Positions 9,182 to 16,557 are shown, counted from the stretch's first letter. The stretch is 48,115 bases of DNA from an uncultured Porphyromonadaceae bacterium (GCA_900550645.1 URTA01000012.1:1-48115), one strand, 5' to 3'. Made by a program: numbers and translations. Notes: generated from the letters alone by a model not told the origin.

Positions 9182-10180
9182 TCAGCGGGATATTGATTTC
9201 ACGAACGGTTCAACCTGGTTCTCGCGCGGCGACTTGCGCCAGTCGCGTATCAGGCATTGTATTCCGTTGTGTGCGTGTATGTCGCCTGAGCTGCACCCCT
9301 CGCAGGGGCGTGCTATCACCTCGTCGCCGAACAGTCCGCGTTCCACACGGGACTGTCCGCAAGTGCCGGGTATGACGCAGCGCATCCCGTCCATCTGCCA
9401 CACGTTCCACGAGATGATATATGCAATGGTTTTCAGCGACTTGTCGAGCGGATCGCGCCCGAACTGGCGGCGGTAGTATTCCATGAACGTATACAGCAGC
9501 GTCTCGCGGGCTATGAGGAGGCTGTCGCCCTGCCACTCGTATGCGTAGGTGCTTTTGTAAGCGGTCTGTGCAGCGTCGAGCCATTCGCCGGAGGTGCGGC
9601 AGTTTTCGGAAACTACGCGCAGCTTGCGGTCGATGATGCCTATGCGCCGCTCGAGGGGTATGAACTCGCCGGTCACGGTGTCGTACCGCGAGGCGAGGTA
9701 GGGAGCTTCGCCGCAGGTGATTTCGAGGCGAGTGTCGCGCACATAGTCCATCCACGATTTCCCCTCCGGGAAAGTGACAGCGGCGGTGTTGACTGCCCAT
9801 GTATGGTCGGGCAGTTCGGTGTTGAAAACGCCCTCGCGCCCGAACCACGCAGCGTCTATCAGGTTGTTCTGCGCATTGCATATCCACGACGGGGTGAACA
9901 CCTCGGCTTTGTCGCGGGATCGTGCGGTCTGGGTGTCGCGGTCCTTGCAGACACGCGGCTGCACCACGTCGCCATGCTGGCCGGTGATGTTTTCGGGCAG
10001 TATCTGGTCGCCGTACTGGAAGCCCACGCCGAGCGATGCATAATCGGCAGTCGCCCAGAAGATGTTGCAGTCATGGCCTTTCACGCGGCTCATGGTGTGG
10101 TCCTTGAGCAGTGTTGCGAGCAATTCCGGCGAGCGGGCGAGGATTTTGTCCTCGCGTATGTCGATTATCTGTTCCGCCAT
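9182..10180 (-). CDS. Restriction-modification methyltransferase subunit M (N-terminal half of an adenine methylase)
   Basis: A 332-residue protein with EVFTP at 93-97 (motif X of N6-adenine methylases) and LEITCGEAP at 152-160, equivalent to SAM-binding motif I (LEPxCGxGxF in relatives). No (D/N)PP(Y/F) catalytic motif is visible; that motif sits in the next gene. From memory this corresponds to the family usually named restriction endonuclease subunit M, found beside a helicase-methylase of about 1300 residues. It ends with several Cys/His (RPCEGCSSGDIHAH) that could bind zinc. It starts 3 bases after the HNH gene, so it is very likely co-transcribed and translationally coupled. The host genome would be protected by the joint methylase. 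Confidence 0.82.
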   Translation of the reverse strand: MAEQIIDIREDKILARSPELLATLLKDHTMSRVKGHDCNIFWATADYASLGVGFQYGDQILPENITGQHGDVVQPRVCKDRDTQTARSRDKAEVFTPSWICNAQNNLIDAAWFGREGVFNTELPDHTWAVNTAAVTFPEGKSWMDYVRDTRLEITCGEAPYLASRYDTVTGEFIPLERRIGIIDRKLRVVSENCRTSGEWLDAAQTAYKSTYAYEWQGDSLLIARETLLYTFMEYYRRQFGRDPLDKSLKTIAYIISWNVWQMDGMRCVIPGTCGQSRVERGLFGDEVIARPCEGCSSGDIHAHNGIQCLIRDWRKSPRENQVEPFVKSISR

Positions 10181-10183
10181 ATA

Positions 10184-10855
10184 CTACGATTTGTTCCAGG
10201 TTATGCAGTCGCGGAATTGGCTCAAAACCTTGATGTTTGATTGTACTATCCAGTATTTGAATCCGAGCAGTTCGCTGTCGATCGAGAGGCTTTTGCGGAT
10301 AGCTTCTGTCAGGTTTATGTCATCTGGGTTATCGAGCCATTGCCGTATTGTTTCCGTAAATGAGTTTAATTCGGCAACGACATGGTCGTATAATTTTTGC
10401 TCTCGTGTTGTCCTGAATGGTAGTTTGTTTGTTTGTAGGTTTTTAGAACCATTGAAAATCCGACTGAGCAGTGTAATTGTCTGTTTATGAGCATCTGTCT
10501 GTTTGCCTGAAACGGTCTCGAAAACCGCCTTGGCGTTCTTGAAATCAATGGTTTGTTTGATTTCATCCTCGATGTTAGCGGTCATTGGGTTTACCAGACC
10601 GTCAAAACGGTCTCCTTTCTTGGCATTGCAATAGTTGCAACTCAACAGCAGGTTGGTCCATTGTTGTATCAGAGCAGGAAAATGTTTTTTGCTTTTCAGA
10701 TGCTCGATTTGATAGTCCGTGTCAACTGTCCTCTCGCACAGGTAGCATTTGTGGTGTTGGTCAGCAAATAGCTGCTTTGCCACATCTTCGCCATCATACC
10801 TCTTGGTCTTTGACAGGGTGGCGGGTTCGTCGGTCGATTTTGAAACCCTTATCAT
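10184..10855 (-). CDS. HNH endonuclease, PtuB-like
   Basis: A predicted DNA nuclease of 223 residues. The HNH core is complete: CYLC at 37-40, EHL at 51-53, Asn68 and CNYC at 73-76, so two zinc-binding CxxC pairs bracket the catalytic His and Asn. This layout is that of the HNH partner (PtuB) of Septu-type defence systems, where an ABC-like ATPase controls the nuclease. I place the start at the ATG at 10855 because it overlaps the stop of the ATPase gene as ATGA, the usual sign of translational coupling; a GTG at 10894 would add 13 residues. The C-terminal 120 residues are mostly helical and not recognised. Confidence 0.85.
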   Translation of the reverse strand: MIRVSKSTDEPATLSKTKRYDGEDVAKQLFADQHHKCYLCERTVDTDYQIEHLKSKKHFPALIQQWTNLLLSCNYCNAKKGDRFDGLVNPMTANIEDEIKQTIDFKNAKAVFETVSGKQTDAHKQTITLLSRIFNGSKNLQTNKLPFRTTREQKLYDHVVAELNSFTETIRQWLDNPDDINLTEAIRKSLSIDSELLGFKYWIVQSNIKVLSQFRDCITWNKS

Positions 10856-11982
10856 TTGTGGAGGCTTTTGATTTTGTCGTTGAATGTAATGCACAGCTGG
10901 TTGAACATGCCTGTCAATGCCGGGGCATACGCTTCTGGCATTTTATTGAAGTCAGCTATAATCTGCCGAGCTGTCTGCTTTTCATCGGCATCAAGGTTGT
11001 CTTGCTGTAACAGGTCGTTAAGTTCAGCAAGCCGAGCCTTTGCATAGTCCGATTCGGACGACACGCCGAAATACCCTTCTGTGAGAGCCTGGTATGAGTA
11101 TTCGGACAGGTTGACGATAGTCTCGCGGTGTTCCATGTCGAATACTGTAGCGTTGGGAAGGGAGCTTAGCACGAAGGGTGAGTGTGTGGTGACGATGAAC
11201 TGTATGTTGGGGAACAGTTTGGTCAGCAACGGCAGCACTGTTTTCTGAAGCTGCAAGTGGAGGTGTGTCTCGATTTCGTCAATCAGCACGATGCCTCGTT
11301 TTTGGTAGTCCATGACGAGGGTGTCTTTCTCCTGCATTTTCAGTATCAGGTCTGCAACGATGTCTATGACAGCAGAAAAGCCGTCGGAGAGTTCTGTGAA
11401 CTTGAATGATTTACCCTGTGAGGCAATATGAAATGTGTAGTCGCGGTAGTTGAAGCTGAGTTCCAGCTGCGGGTCGTCGAAAAAGCTGCGCAGTATTGCC
11501 TCGAAGTTGTCAAACCATGTCCGGATTTTGTCTGCATCTGCATATTGGTTTTCGTTTCTTGCCAGAGCTTCCTGTATTTTCAGGTCAGACAGGAAGTTGA
11601 GCAGCTGGTCGGTTAATACCTTACGGCTGGCCGTCTTTTCTGTCAGTTCTGGCTTTGTGGGGCTTTTAGGTTCGCTGATTATCGGTTTGCGAGCTGCTTG
11701 ATAGAATGCAATTATGAAATTCCCGGCGTTGTAGCCGTTGATGACGGACGTGACATCCTCAAATCCCAACCCAACTTTGCCTGTCAACGGTGTGACTGAT
11801 TTCGTTATGCCGTTTTTTATTGTATCAAGGCTGTCTGCTATGGCGTTGAGTGTCACAGACTTGCCGCTGCCGTTCTTGCCGGTGAGGATGAGGTGCGGTG
11901 CTGCGTCATCCGTTACCGGGATGTCGAAATCGTGCAGGTGGAACAGGTCGTTGATATGTATGTTGTTGATATACCGTGGCAT
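10852..11982 (-). CDS. ABC/SMC-type AAA ATPase, PtuA-like
   Basis: A 376-residue ATPase of the overcoming-lysogenisation/ABC superfamily. Walker A GKNGSGKS is at 35-42, an ABC signature-like ELSDGF at 197-202, Walker B IVLIDE at 231-236 followed by THLHLQLQ, and the switch His in TTHSPF at 265-270. A short helical insertion of about 100 residues replaces the long coiled coil of SMC proteins. Paired with the overlapping HNH gene it resembles PtuA of Septu, which forms a complex with PtuB and licenses DNA cleavage. It is the first gene of the operon and has a promoter -7 box 30 bases upstream. The Septu assignment rests on domain pairing, not on a search, and PtuA proteins are often longer. Confidence 0.83.
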   Translation of the reverse strand: MPRYINNIHINDLFHLHDFDIPVTDDAAPHLILTGKNGSGKSVTLNAIADSLDTIKNGITKSVTPLTGKVGLGFEDVTSVINGYNAGNFIIAFYQAARKPIISEPKSPTKPELTEKTASRKVLTDQLLNFLSDLKIQEALARNENQYADADKIRTWFDNFEAILRSFFDDPQLELSFNYRDYTFHIASQGKSFKFTELSDGFSAVIDIVADLILKMQEKDTLVMDYQKRGIVLIDEIETHLHLQLQKTVLPLLTKLFPNIQFIVTTHSPFVLSSLPNATVFDMEHRETIVNLSEYSYQALTEGYFGVSSESDYAKARLAELNDLLQQDNLDADEKQTARQIIADFNKMPEAYAPALTGMFNQLCITFNDKIKSLHK

Positions 11983-12010
11983 ATTCTTGTCGTTGGGGGT
12001 TATTTAGTTG

Positions 12011-12018
12011 CAAAGATA
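12011..12018 (-). promoter_or_regulatory. -7 box of the defence operon promoter
   Basis: TATCTTTG on the minus strand, about 30 bases upstream of the ATPase ATG, matches TAnnTTTG exactly. No good -33 TTTG is seen; the expected place (about 12038-12041) is occupied by the first copy of the TTGCGGAG repeat, which suggests that an activator or repressor acts there. Confidence 0.6.
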
Positions 12019-12034
12019 GCGATAAAATTCGAGA

Positions 12035-12073
12035 TTGCGGAGGGGTTGGGGACGCAATGTTGCGGAGAGGTTG
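12035..12073. promoter_or_regulatory. Tandem operator-like repeat TTGCGGAGnGGTTG
   Basis: TTGCGGAGGGGTTG at 12035-12048 and TTGCGGAGAGGTTG at 12060-12073 are two direct copies 25 bases apart. The second includes the -33 TTG of the lipoprotein-array promoter and is preceded by CGCAATGTTGCG (12053-12064). The first overlaps the expected -33 region of the divergent defence promoter. A third copy occurs at 14543-14556. Confidence 0.55.
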
Positions 12074-12101
12074 TGTGGGTGGATGTTTTTTGCTAATTTT
12101 G
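12071..12101 (+). promoter_or_regulatory. Promoter of the lipoprotein array, first copy
   Basis: TTG (12071-12073), 20 bases, TAATTTTG (12094-12101). It is repeated with the same spacing at 14554-14584. Confidence 0.75.
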
Positions 12102-12108
12102 TGGTGTC

Positions 12109-12175
12109 GCTGCGAGCCAAGCGGATTTGTGCAAGCGGCGGCGCAGTATTAACCAAACAAAAACACATATCCGAC
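12109..12175 (+). repeat. Leader copy 1 of the lipoprotein array
   Basis: A possible long hairpin (CTGCG at 12110-12114, CGCAG at 12142-12146) is followed by a conserved leader: ATTAACCAAACAAAAA, then CACATATCCGAC directly before the ATG. Two more copies precede the genes at 14657 and 15564. Confidence 0.65.
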
Positions 12176-13081
12176 ATGGAAGAGAATCCGAACAACATGG
12201 TGGAAGGCGTGCCCGCAGGCGCGAAGAAGAGAAGCAGCAACATATTGCCACTGGTGATAGCCGTACTCGTGTGCGCGGCTATGGCCGGGGCAATCATGCT
12301 GATGAGAGGAGGTTGCAGCAGCAGCGCAACCTCCAAGCTGAAAATGGCAGTTGAAGCAGCAAATGCCAAGTGTCCGTACGATATGGGCTATGGAGGCTCA
12401 CTCCTAAGCATCAAGTATGATGAAGACCGCAATGAGGTGGCTATGCTTATGGCTGTCAATGAAGAAATCGCGAATCCTGTTTTGCTGAAGAAGGATAATG
12501 CAATCGCGAAAAAACAGATGCGTTTGAACCTTTCGCAATCTACAAGCAAGCGAATGTTGCAGGATTTGGTCAATGCCGGCGCGTCATTCAAAGCTACTTT
12601 CAAGGGAATGACGAGTGGCAAGACTGTTGATATCTTGTTTCCTCCCGAAGAGATCAAGGAAATGTTGAACAGCAAGATGTCTCAGACGGAGATTGATGAG
12701 ATGCGTTTTGAGAACTGGCTGTTCATGCAACAGGAGGGTTGTCCGCAAGACTTGGGTGACGGAATGACTATTACCGAAGTAACAAGCGAGGATGATAATG
12801 TGATTATGTATATTCAGGTGGAATATGCAGAGGCACTGGATTATTTGCGAGCTGTCAATGATGAAGCAAAGCGTGAAATGTTGTCAGAACTGGCAGAGGA
12901 CAGAACTACTCAAGCAGAACTGCAATTAATGACAAGCAACGGCAAGGGGTTAGAGTACCGGTTCTATCATGACGACCCGAAGAAGAGTGTTGACATTGCG
13001 TTCTCATTTGTCGAGTTGAATGAAGTACTGCCGGGAAAGAGTAAGGAGATGGAGTATTTGCGAAGACAAGGAGTGAAATGA
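12176..13081 (+). CDS. Array protein 1: membrane-anchored two-module protein of unknown function
   Basis: 301 residues. A hydrophobic segment at about 23-43 (ILPLVIAVLVCAAMAGAIML) is followed by GGCSSS, so it is a membrane anchor or an atypical lipoprotein signal. The exported part has two copies of one module of about 110 residues: KCPYDMGYGG...KYDEDRNEV... ending TVDILFPPEEIKEML, and GCPQDLGDG...EDDNVIMYI... ending SVDIAFSFVELNEVL. I do not recognise the family. The start is the ATG at 12176, placed after the conserved leader; upstream in-frame codons would put the start inside the promoter. Its stop overlaps the next start as ATGA. Location in the envelope is inferred from the signal. Confidence 0.75.
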   Translation: MEENPNNMVEGVPAGAKKRSSNILPLVIAVLVCAAMAGAIMLMRGGCSSSATSKLKMAVEAANAKCPYDMGYGGSLLSIKYDEDRNEVAMLMAVNEEIANPVLLKKDNAIAKKQMRLNLSQSTSKRMLQDLVNAGASFKATFKGMTSGKTVDILFPPEEIKEMLNSKMSQTEIDEMRFENWLFMQQEGCPQDLGDGMTITEVTSEDDNVIMYIQVEYAEALDYLRAVNDEAKREMLSELAEDRTTQAELQLMTSNGKGLEYRFYHDDPKKSVDIAFSFVELNEVLPGKSKEMEYLRRQGVK

Positions 13082-13662
13082 GAAGTGCTGCTGTGTGCAT
13101 TGCTGTGGCGGGCGTAATATTGCTCGCCATGGCAGTGGCTTGTCCCTGGCTTGTCAAAGCGGATGCATTGGCCTCGGACAGTCCATTGGCTGGGCTGACG
13201 CAGGACGAGCGTGACGCAAGCCTTGACGGCTGGGTGGCTTGGCAAAACGAGGCTGTGCCGAAATACTGGTGGAAAGACGGGTTCATAGTCACGTGGGTGC
13301 ATCGTAAGAATGCCGATGTGTTGGTGGAAATTTTGGTGCAAGACCGCGACAACCTGAAGAAGCTGCGTGCAGACACCGATGACATGAAGCGTGAGTTGCT
13401 TGTCCGGCTGGCAGATGACTGTTACTTCGGTAGCTGTGGAGCGACAGTGTCGCTGCTTGCGTCTCTGGATGTAGATGTAGTGTACCAATTTTACCGCCTC
13501 AATAGTGATGAGACGGTGGACAGCGTGGACATCAGGTTGACACGCAGTGATTACAATGCAGTGCTGAACGAAATCAGAATTGAGCAATGGAAGCAGATAT
13601 GGGAAAGTACAGGAGAAGAGCATGGCTGGCTGTGGCGTATGCAGTCCTGCTTGCCGTGGTGA
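13078..13662 (+). CDS. Array protein 2: single-module paralogue
   Basis: 194 residues with an N-terminal hydrophobic signal (VCIAVAGVILLAMAVACPWL). Only one module follows, matching the second module of its neighbours (SLDGWVAWQNEA..., VLVEILVQD..., VVYQFYRLNSDETVDSVDI). It starts by ATGA overlap with array gene 1. Its last 25 codons run out of frame through the start and signal peptide of array gene 3, a tail not shared with the paralogues, so the original stop was probably lost or the gene truncated. Function unknown. Confidence 0.65.
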   Translation: MRSAAVCIAVAGVILLAMAVACPWLVKADALASDSPLAGLTQDERDASLDGWVAWQNEAVPKYWWKDGFIVTWVHRKNADVLVEILVQDRDNLKKLRADTDDMKRELLVRLADDCYFGSCGATVSLLASLDVDVVYQFYRLNSDETVDSVDIRLTRSDYNAVLNEIRIEQWKQIWESTGEEHGWLWRMQSCLPW

Positions 13663-14426
13663 CGGCGTGTGCCGGCAGCAGTGCCGAGGCCGAGGCCAAT
13701 ACCAATAACAATACGCAAAAACTGGCGGCTCATGTCGCCAAGATGAATGAGGAGTGTCCGTCGTGGGCAACCGAGGGATTTCTTCTTGCCGTGAAGTATG
13801 ACGAAGCGAAGAATGAGGTGACATTGGTCTCCGCCCTCGACGACGGGTATATAAGCGCAGTTTACCTGCGGCAGCGCAAGGAGAATATGGCAAAGCTGTT
13901 GCGTAGTTATTTTGTCCCATTGATTACAACGGATTATCCGGAAGATAACACGCAGCTGTTCCAGTACATTGTCGATGCCGGGGCGAGCGTCAAGGCGGTC
14001 TATAAGGAGATGGAGTTTGGCGACACTGCACAATACACGTTTTCTGCCGCAGAAGTGGCTGCAATGGCTGGGCATAAAGTACCCCGTGAGGAGATTAACC
14101 GTATGTGTCTGGAAAGCTTTATATTTGCCTGGAACAGCCGAGGACCAAGCTATTATCATGGAGCGGAAATGTGTATGCGTGCTGAATCGGAAGGCGGATA
14201 CTTGGTTATATACATGTACACGCATTACGACCTTAAGAAATACAAGGAGCTGGAGGGGGAATGGAAACAGGAAATCCTCAACAGCCCTGTCTCCATGAAA
14301 CGGGTTTGCGTGTGGAACTATGCCGGGATCAAGTACCGCTTTTATACTGATGACCCGAAAAAGGCGCACTATGACATCGCGGTAGATTCAGATGAATTGG
14401 TTGACTCCATGTTCGGCATGATTTAG
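13587..14426 (+). CDS. Array protein 3: two-module lipoprotein of unknown function
   Basis: 279 residues. The signal AYAVLLAVVTACAGSS has a good lipobox (VTAC), so this is the clearest lipoprotein of the set. Module 1 shows EECPSWATEGFLLAVKYDEA, KNEVTL, then DAGASVKAVYKEM; module 2 ends IKYRFYTDDPKKAHYDIAVD, the same YRF-DDPKK signature as its paralogues. The start could also be the ATG at 13599 (MGKYRRRAW), which gives a more usual signal peptide. It overlaps array gene 2 by 64 to 76 bases in another frame. It is the last gene of the first transcription unit. Confidence 0.72.
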   Translation: MEADMGKYRRRAWLAVAYAVLLAVVTACAGSSAEAEANTNNNTQKLAAHVAKMNEECPSWATEGFLLAVKYDEAKNEVTLVSALDDGYISAVYLRQRKENMAKLLRSYFVPLITTDYPEDNTQLFQYIVDAGASVKAVYKEMEFGDTAQYTFSAAEVAAMAGHKVPREEINRMCLESFIFAWNSRGPSYYHGAEMCMRAESEGGYLVIYMYTHYDLKKYKELEGEWKQEILNSPVSMKRVCVWNYAGIKYRFYTDDPKKAHYDIAVDSDELVDSMFGMI

Positions 14427-14542
14427 CGGCAGCCCATCGCGGATGCATGCGCGAGGGGCGTGTCGGCGGTGCTGGTGCGTCCCCTGTCTGTCGCAATGTT
14501 GCGGCGTAAATGTGCTGAAGTTGGCTTTTGGACATGGCAACG

Positions 14543-14584
14543 TTGCGGAGTGGTTGCCGTTGTAGCGATTTCTATATAATTTCG
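14543..14584 (+). promoter_or_regulatory. Second copy of array promoter and operator-like repeat
   Basis: GCAACGTTGC (14537-14546, a perfect palindrome) runs into TTGCGGAGTGGTTG (14543-14556), whose last TTG is a -33 box; after 20 bases comes TAATTTCG (14577-14584). The block from 14536 to 14556 matches 12053-12073 at 18 of 21 positions, and the promoter spacing is identical, so the regulatory region was duplicated together with the gene. Confidence 0.7.
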
Positions 14585-14597
14585 CAGCGTCATTGTC

Positions 14598-14656
14598 AGG
14601 CAACTGGTTTGCCTGGCGGCGGCAGACATTAATAACCAAACAAAATACATATCGAC
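14598..14656 (+). repeat. Leader copy 2 of the lipoprotein array
   Basis: Hairpin AGGCAA-CTGGT-TTGCCT (14598-14614), then GGCGGCAGACATTAATAACC followed by AAACAAAATACATATCGAC before the ATG. It is nearly identical to the leader at 15524-15563. Confidence 0.75.
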
Positions 14657-15511
14657 ATGAAAGGAGAAATTTCGAGAAACGAGTCAAACGCCGCAGCTCT
14701 TGCGGTCAGCCATGTGATACCGTTGCTGGTGAGCGCGGTAGTGTATGCTGTCATTGCTGTTTTGTCAGTGATGATGTGCAGCTGCGGAGGCCAGACAAAC
14801 AGCAAGCTGAAAGAGGCTGTAGCCATGGCGAACAGCATGTGTCCGTATGATTACGGCAATGGCTCCAAGCTGGAGAGCATCAAGTATGACGAGAGCCGTA
14901 ATGAGGCAACAATGACCTTGTCGGTGGATAATGGGATCGTTGACATTGCTACCCTGAAGAGCAATGAGGCAAACGTGAAAAAGCTGTTGTGTGCGTCTTT
15001 TTCGCAGGGCTGTGGCAATCAGTGGATGATAGAACTGGCAAACGCCGGAGCGTCATTCAAGGTGGTGTTCAAGGAGATGAGCGGCAAGACTGCAGAGGTT
15101 CTGTTCACCCCTGAAGAAGTGAAGGAGATTGCGAAAGGCAATGTGCCAACGGCTGACATGGATCAGGACTTGGACTCATGGGTGGCAACGAAAAACCAGG
15201 CTTGCCCATGGGTTGTTGGAGGCACCTTGTCTGTAACTCAGGTCGTTCGTGAAGGCGACAATGTGGTCATGTACATTCATGCGGAGGAAAAAGAGGGTTT
15301 TGATTTCCTGCGGTCTCAAGCCAAGTTTGTTGATGAAGCCAAGTTCGGATTATTGCTGGAACTTGTAGATGAGGATGACATCAAATTATTTGAGAACAAA
15401 GGAGTCAGTTTAATATTCCGCTTCTTTGCCGATGACCCGACAGACTGCGTGGAGGTTATAATTACTGGAGAGGAACTGCGTAACGAGTTGAACCATCAAA
15501 AACAGAAGTGA
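14657..15511 (+). CDS. Array protein 4: two-module lipoprotein-like protein
   Basis: 284 residues. A hydrophobic signal (VIPLLVSAVVYAVIAVLSVM) ends in MCSCGGQ, a probable lipidated Cys. Module 1: MCPYDYGNGSKLESIKYDES, then NAGASFKVVFKEM and TAEVLFTPEEVKEI. Module 2: ACPWVVGG, DNVVMYIHAEEKE, then SLIFRFFADDPTDCVEVIIT. It is closest to array protein 1 by eye. It has its own promoter copy and leader. The short N-terminal motif EISRNES is echoed as VISRDGM in array protein 5. The family is not recognised; export is inferred. Confidence 0.75.
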   Translation: MKGEISRNESNAAALAVSHVIPLLVSAVVYAVIAVLSVMMCSCGGQTNSKLKEAVAMANSMCPYDYGNGSKLESIKYDESRNEATMTLSVDNGIVDIATLKSNEANVKKLLCASFSQGCGNQWMIELANAGASFKVVFKEMSGKTAEVLFTPEEVKEIAKGNVPTADMDQDLDSWVATKNQACPWVVGGTLSVTQVVREGDNVVMYIHAEEKEGFDFLRSQAKFVDEAKFGLLLELVDEDDIKLFENKGVSLIFRFFADDPTDCVEVIITGEELRNELNHQKQK

Positions 15512-15515
15512 GAAC

Positions 15516-15563
15516 CTGCCGCGAGGCGGCAGACATTAATAACCAAACAAAAAACATATCGAC
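15516..15563 (+). repeat. Leader copy 3 of the lipoprotein array
   Basis: A perfect hairpin CTGCCGC-GAG-GCGGCAG (15516-15532) starts 4 bases after the previous stop and is followed by ACATTAATAACCAAACAAAA and AACATATCGAC before the ATG. No promoter copy lies here, so this leader works inside a transcript running from 14584. Confidence 0.75.
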
Positions 15564-16436
15564 ATGAAAGTAATTTCAAGAGACGGGATGAAAGCCGCGC
15601 CGGGCGCGGGGCGCGGCCTGAAGCCGCTGATAACGGCTGTGATGTGCATCATCGTGGCAACGATGTCGCTGCTGTGCAGCAGCTGCGGCAGCGGAAACCG
15701 CAGTGTCCAGCTGGAACTGTTGCATTTGGATTTTGACCCTCCAATGATTGATTTTGCGATTGTAACGGGCCTGGGTTGCGACTACTCGAAGGGCGAAGGT
15801 ACGATGACGGTGCATTTCGATGACCCCCAAGTCGTGAAATCAATGAATGCGCAGGACAAGAAAACGGCGAAAAGGCTTGTTGGGCTATTGCTAATGCATT
15901 ACGACCTCCGTGCGTTGGCAAAGGATTTTGTAGAGGCTGATTATAGTCTGCGTGTCACTTTCCCTGAAAGCAATAACGAAAAGGAGTTCCTGTTCACCCC
16001 GGAGGAAATCAAGGAGGTGTCGAAGTACGGCCTGTCCGAGGAAGAATTGGATCGGGAATATCTCAAGGCGGCTGTGGAGTTTGAAAACCAGCTTTGCCCC
16101 CGGGACTTGGGCAACGGCGTGACTGCCACAAAGGTGGTGAACGAGAAGAAGAATGTGGTGTACTATTTCCAGGTGAAAAACAAGGCTGCGATGGACAGCC
16201 TGCGGGCTAATGCAGACTCCATAAATGCACAGACCTCTATGAGAGTGGACCAAATGCCGCTGCCAAAGAGCGATTCCCAGAAGGAAAATGATTATGTGTC
16301 AGGTCGAATCCGGCCAAACTCGATTTCACGTGCCGAAAAGGGGCTTATACTACGCTTCTATTCCGGCAGCCCGAAGAAGTGCGTGGACATAAAGTATACA
16401 AAGGATGAGTGCTACTGCCGCCTGGGTTGGTATTGA
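15564..16436 (+). CDS. Array protein 5: two-module lipoprotein, most diverged
   Basis: 290 residues. Signal LKPLITAVMCIIVATMSLLC is followed by SSCGSGN, a Bacteroidetes-style lipobox. Module 1 is diverged at its start (GLGCDYSKGEGTMTVHFDD) but keeps KEFLFTPEEIKEV. Module 2 is clear: NQLCPRDLGNGVTATKVVNE, KKNVVYYFQV, and LILRFYSGSPKKCVDIKYT. It contains an extra stretch of about 20 residues before the last motif. It follows array gene 4 by 52 bases occupied by the conserved leader. Function unknown. Confidence 0.75.
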   Translation: MKVISRDGMKAAPGAGRGLKPLITAVMCIIVATMSLLCSSCGSGNRSVQLELLHLDFDPPMIDFAIVTGLGCDYSKGEGTMTVHFDDPQVVKSMNAQDKKTAKRLVGLLLMHYDLRALAKDFVEADYSLRVTFPESNNEKEFLFTPEEIKEVSKYGLSEEELDREYLKAAVEFENQLCPRDLGNGVTATKVVNEKKNVVYYFQVKNKAAMDSLRANADSINAQTSMRVDQMPLPKSDSQKENDYVSGRIRPNSISRAEKGLILRFYSGSPKKCVDIKYTKDECYCRLGWY

Positions 16437-16503
16437 ACCGCAGTTGAATCAGTGATTTGGAAAGTCAGCCGGTGGCGATGAGTGGCGGCAGGGGCTCGGC
16501 AGG

Positions 16504-16535
16504 GTTTGCCATTACGGGGATTTTTACTACCTTTG
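16504..16535 (+). promoter_or_regulatory. Promoter of the META-domain gene
   Basis: TTTG (16504-16507), 20 bases, TACCTTTG (16528-16535); the ATG is at 16558. Confidence 0.8.
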
Positions 16536-16557
16536 CAGCATACCAAGTGAGAATAGT

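Noticed and set aside
12967..13920. 317-codon minus-strand frame over the lipoprotein array
   Set aside because: Antisense to three paralogous genes whose frames are confirmed by mutual similarity.
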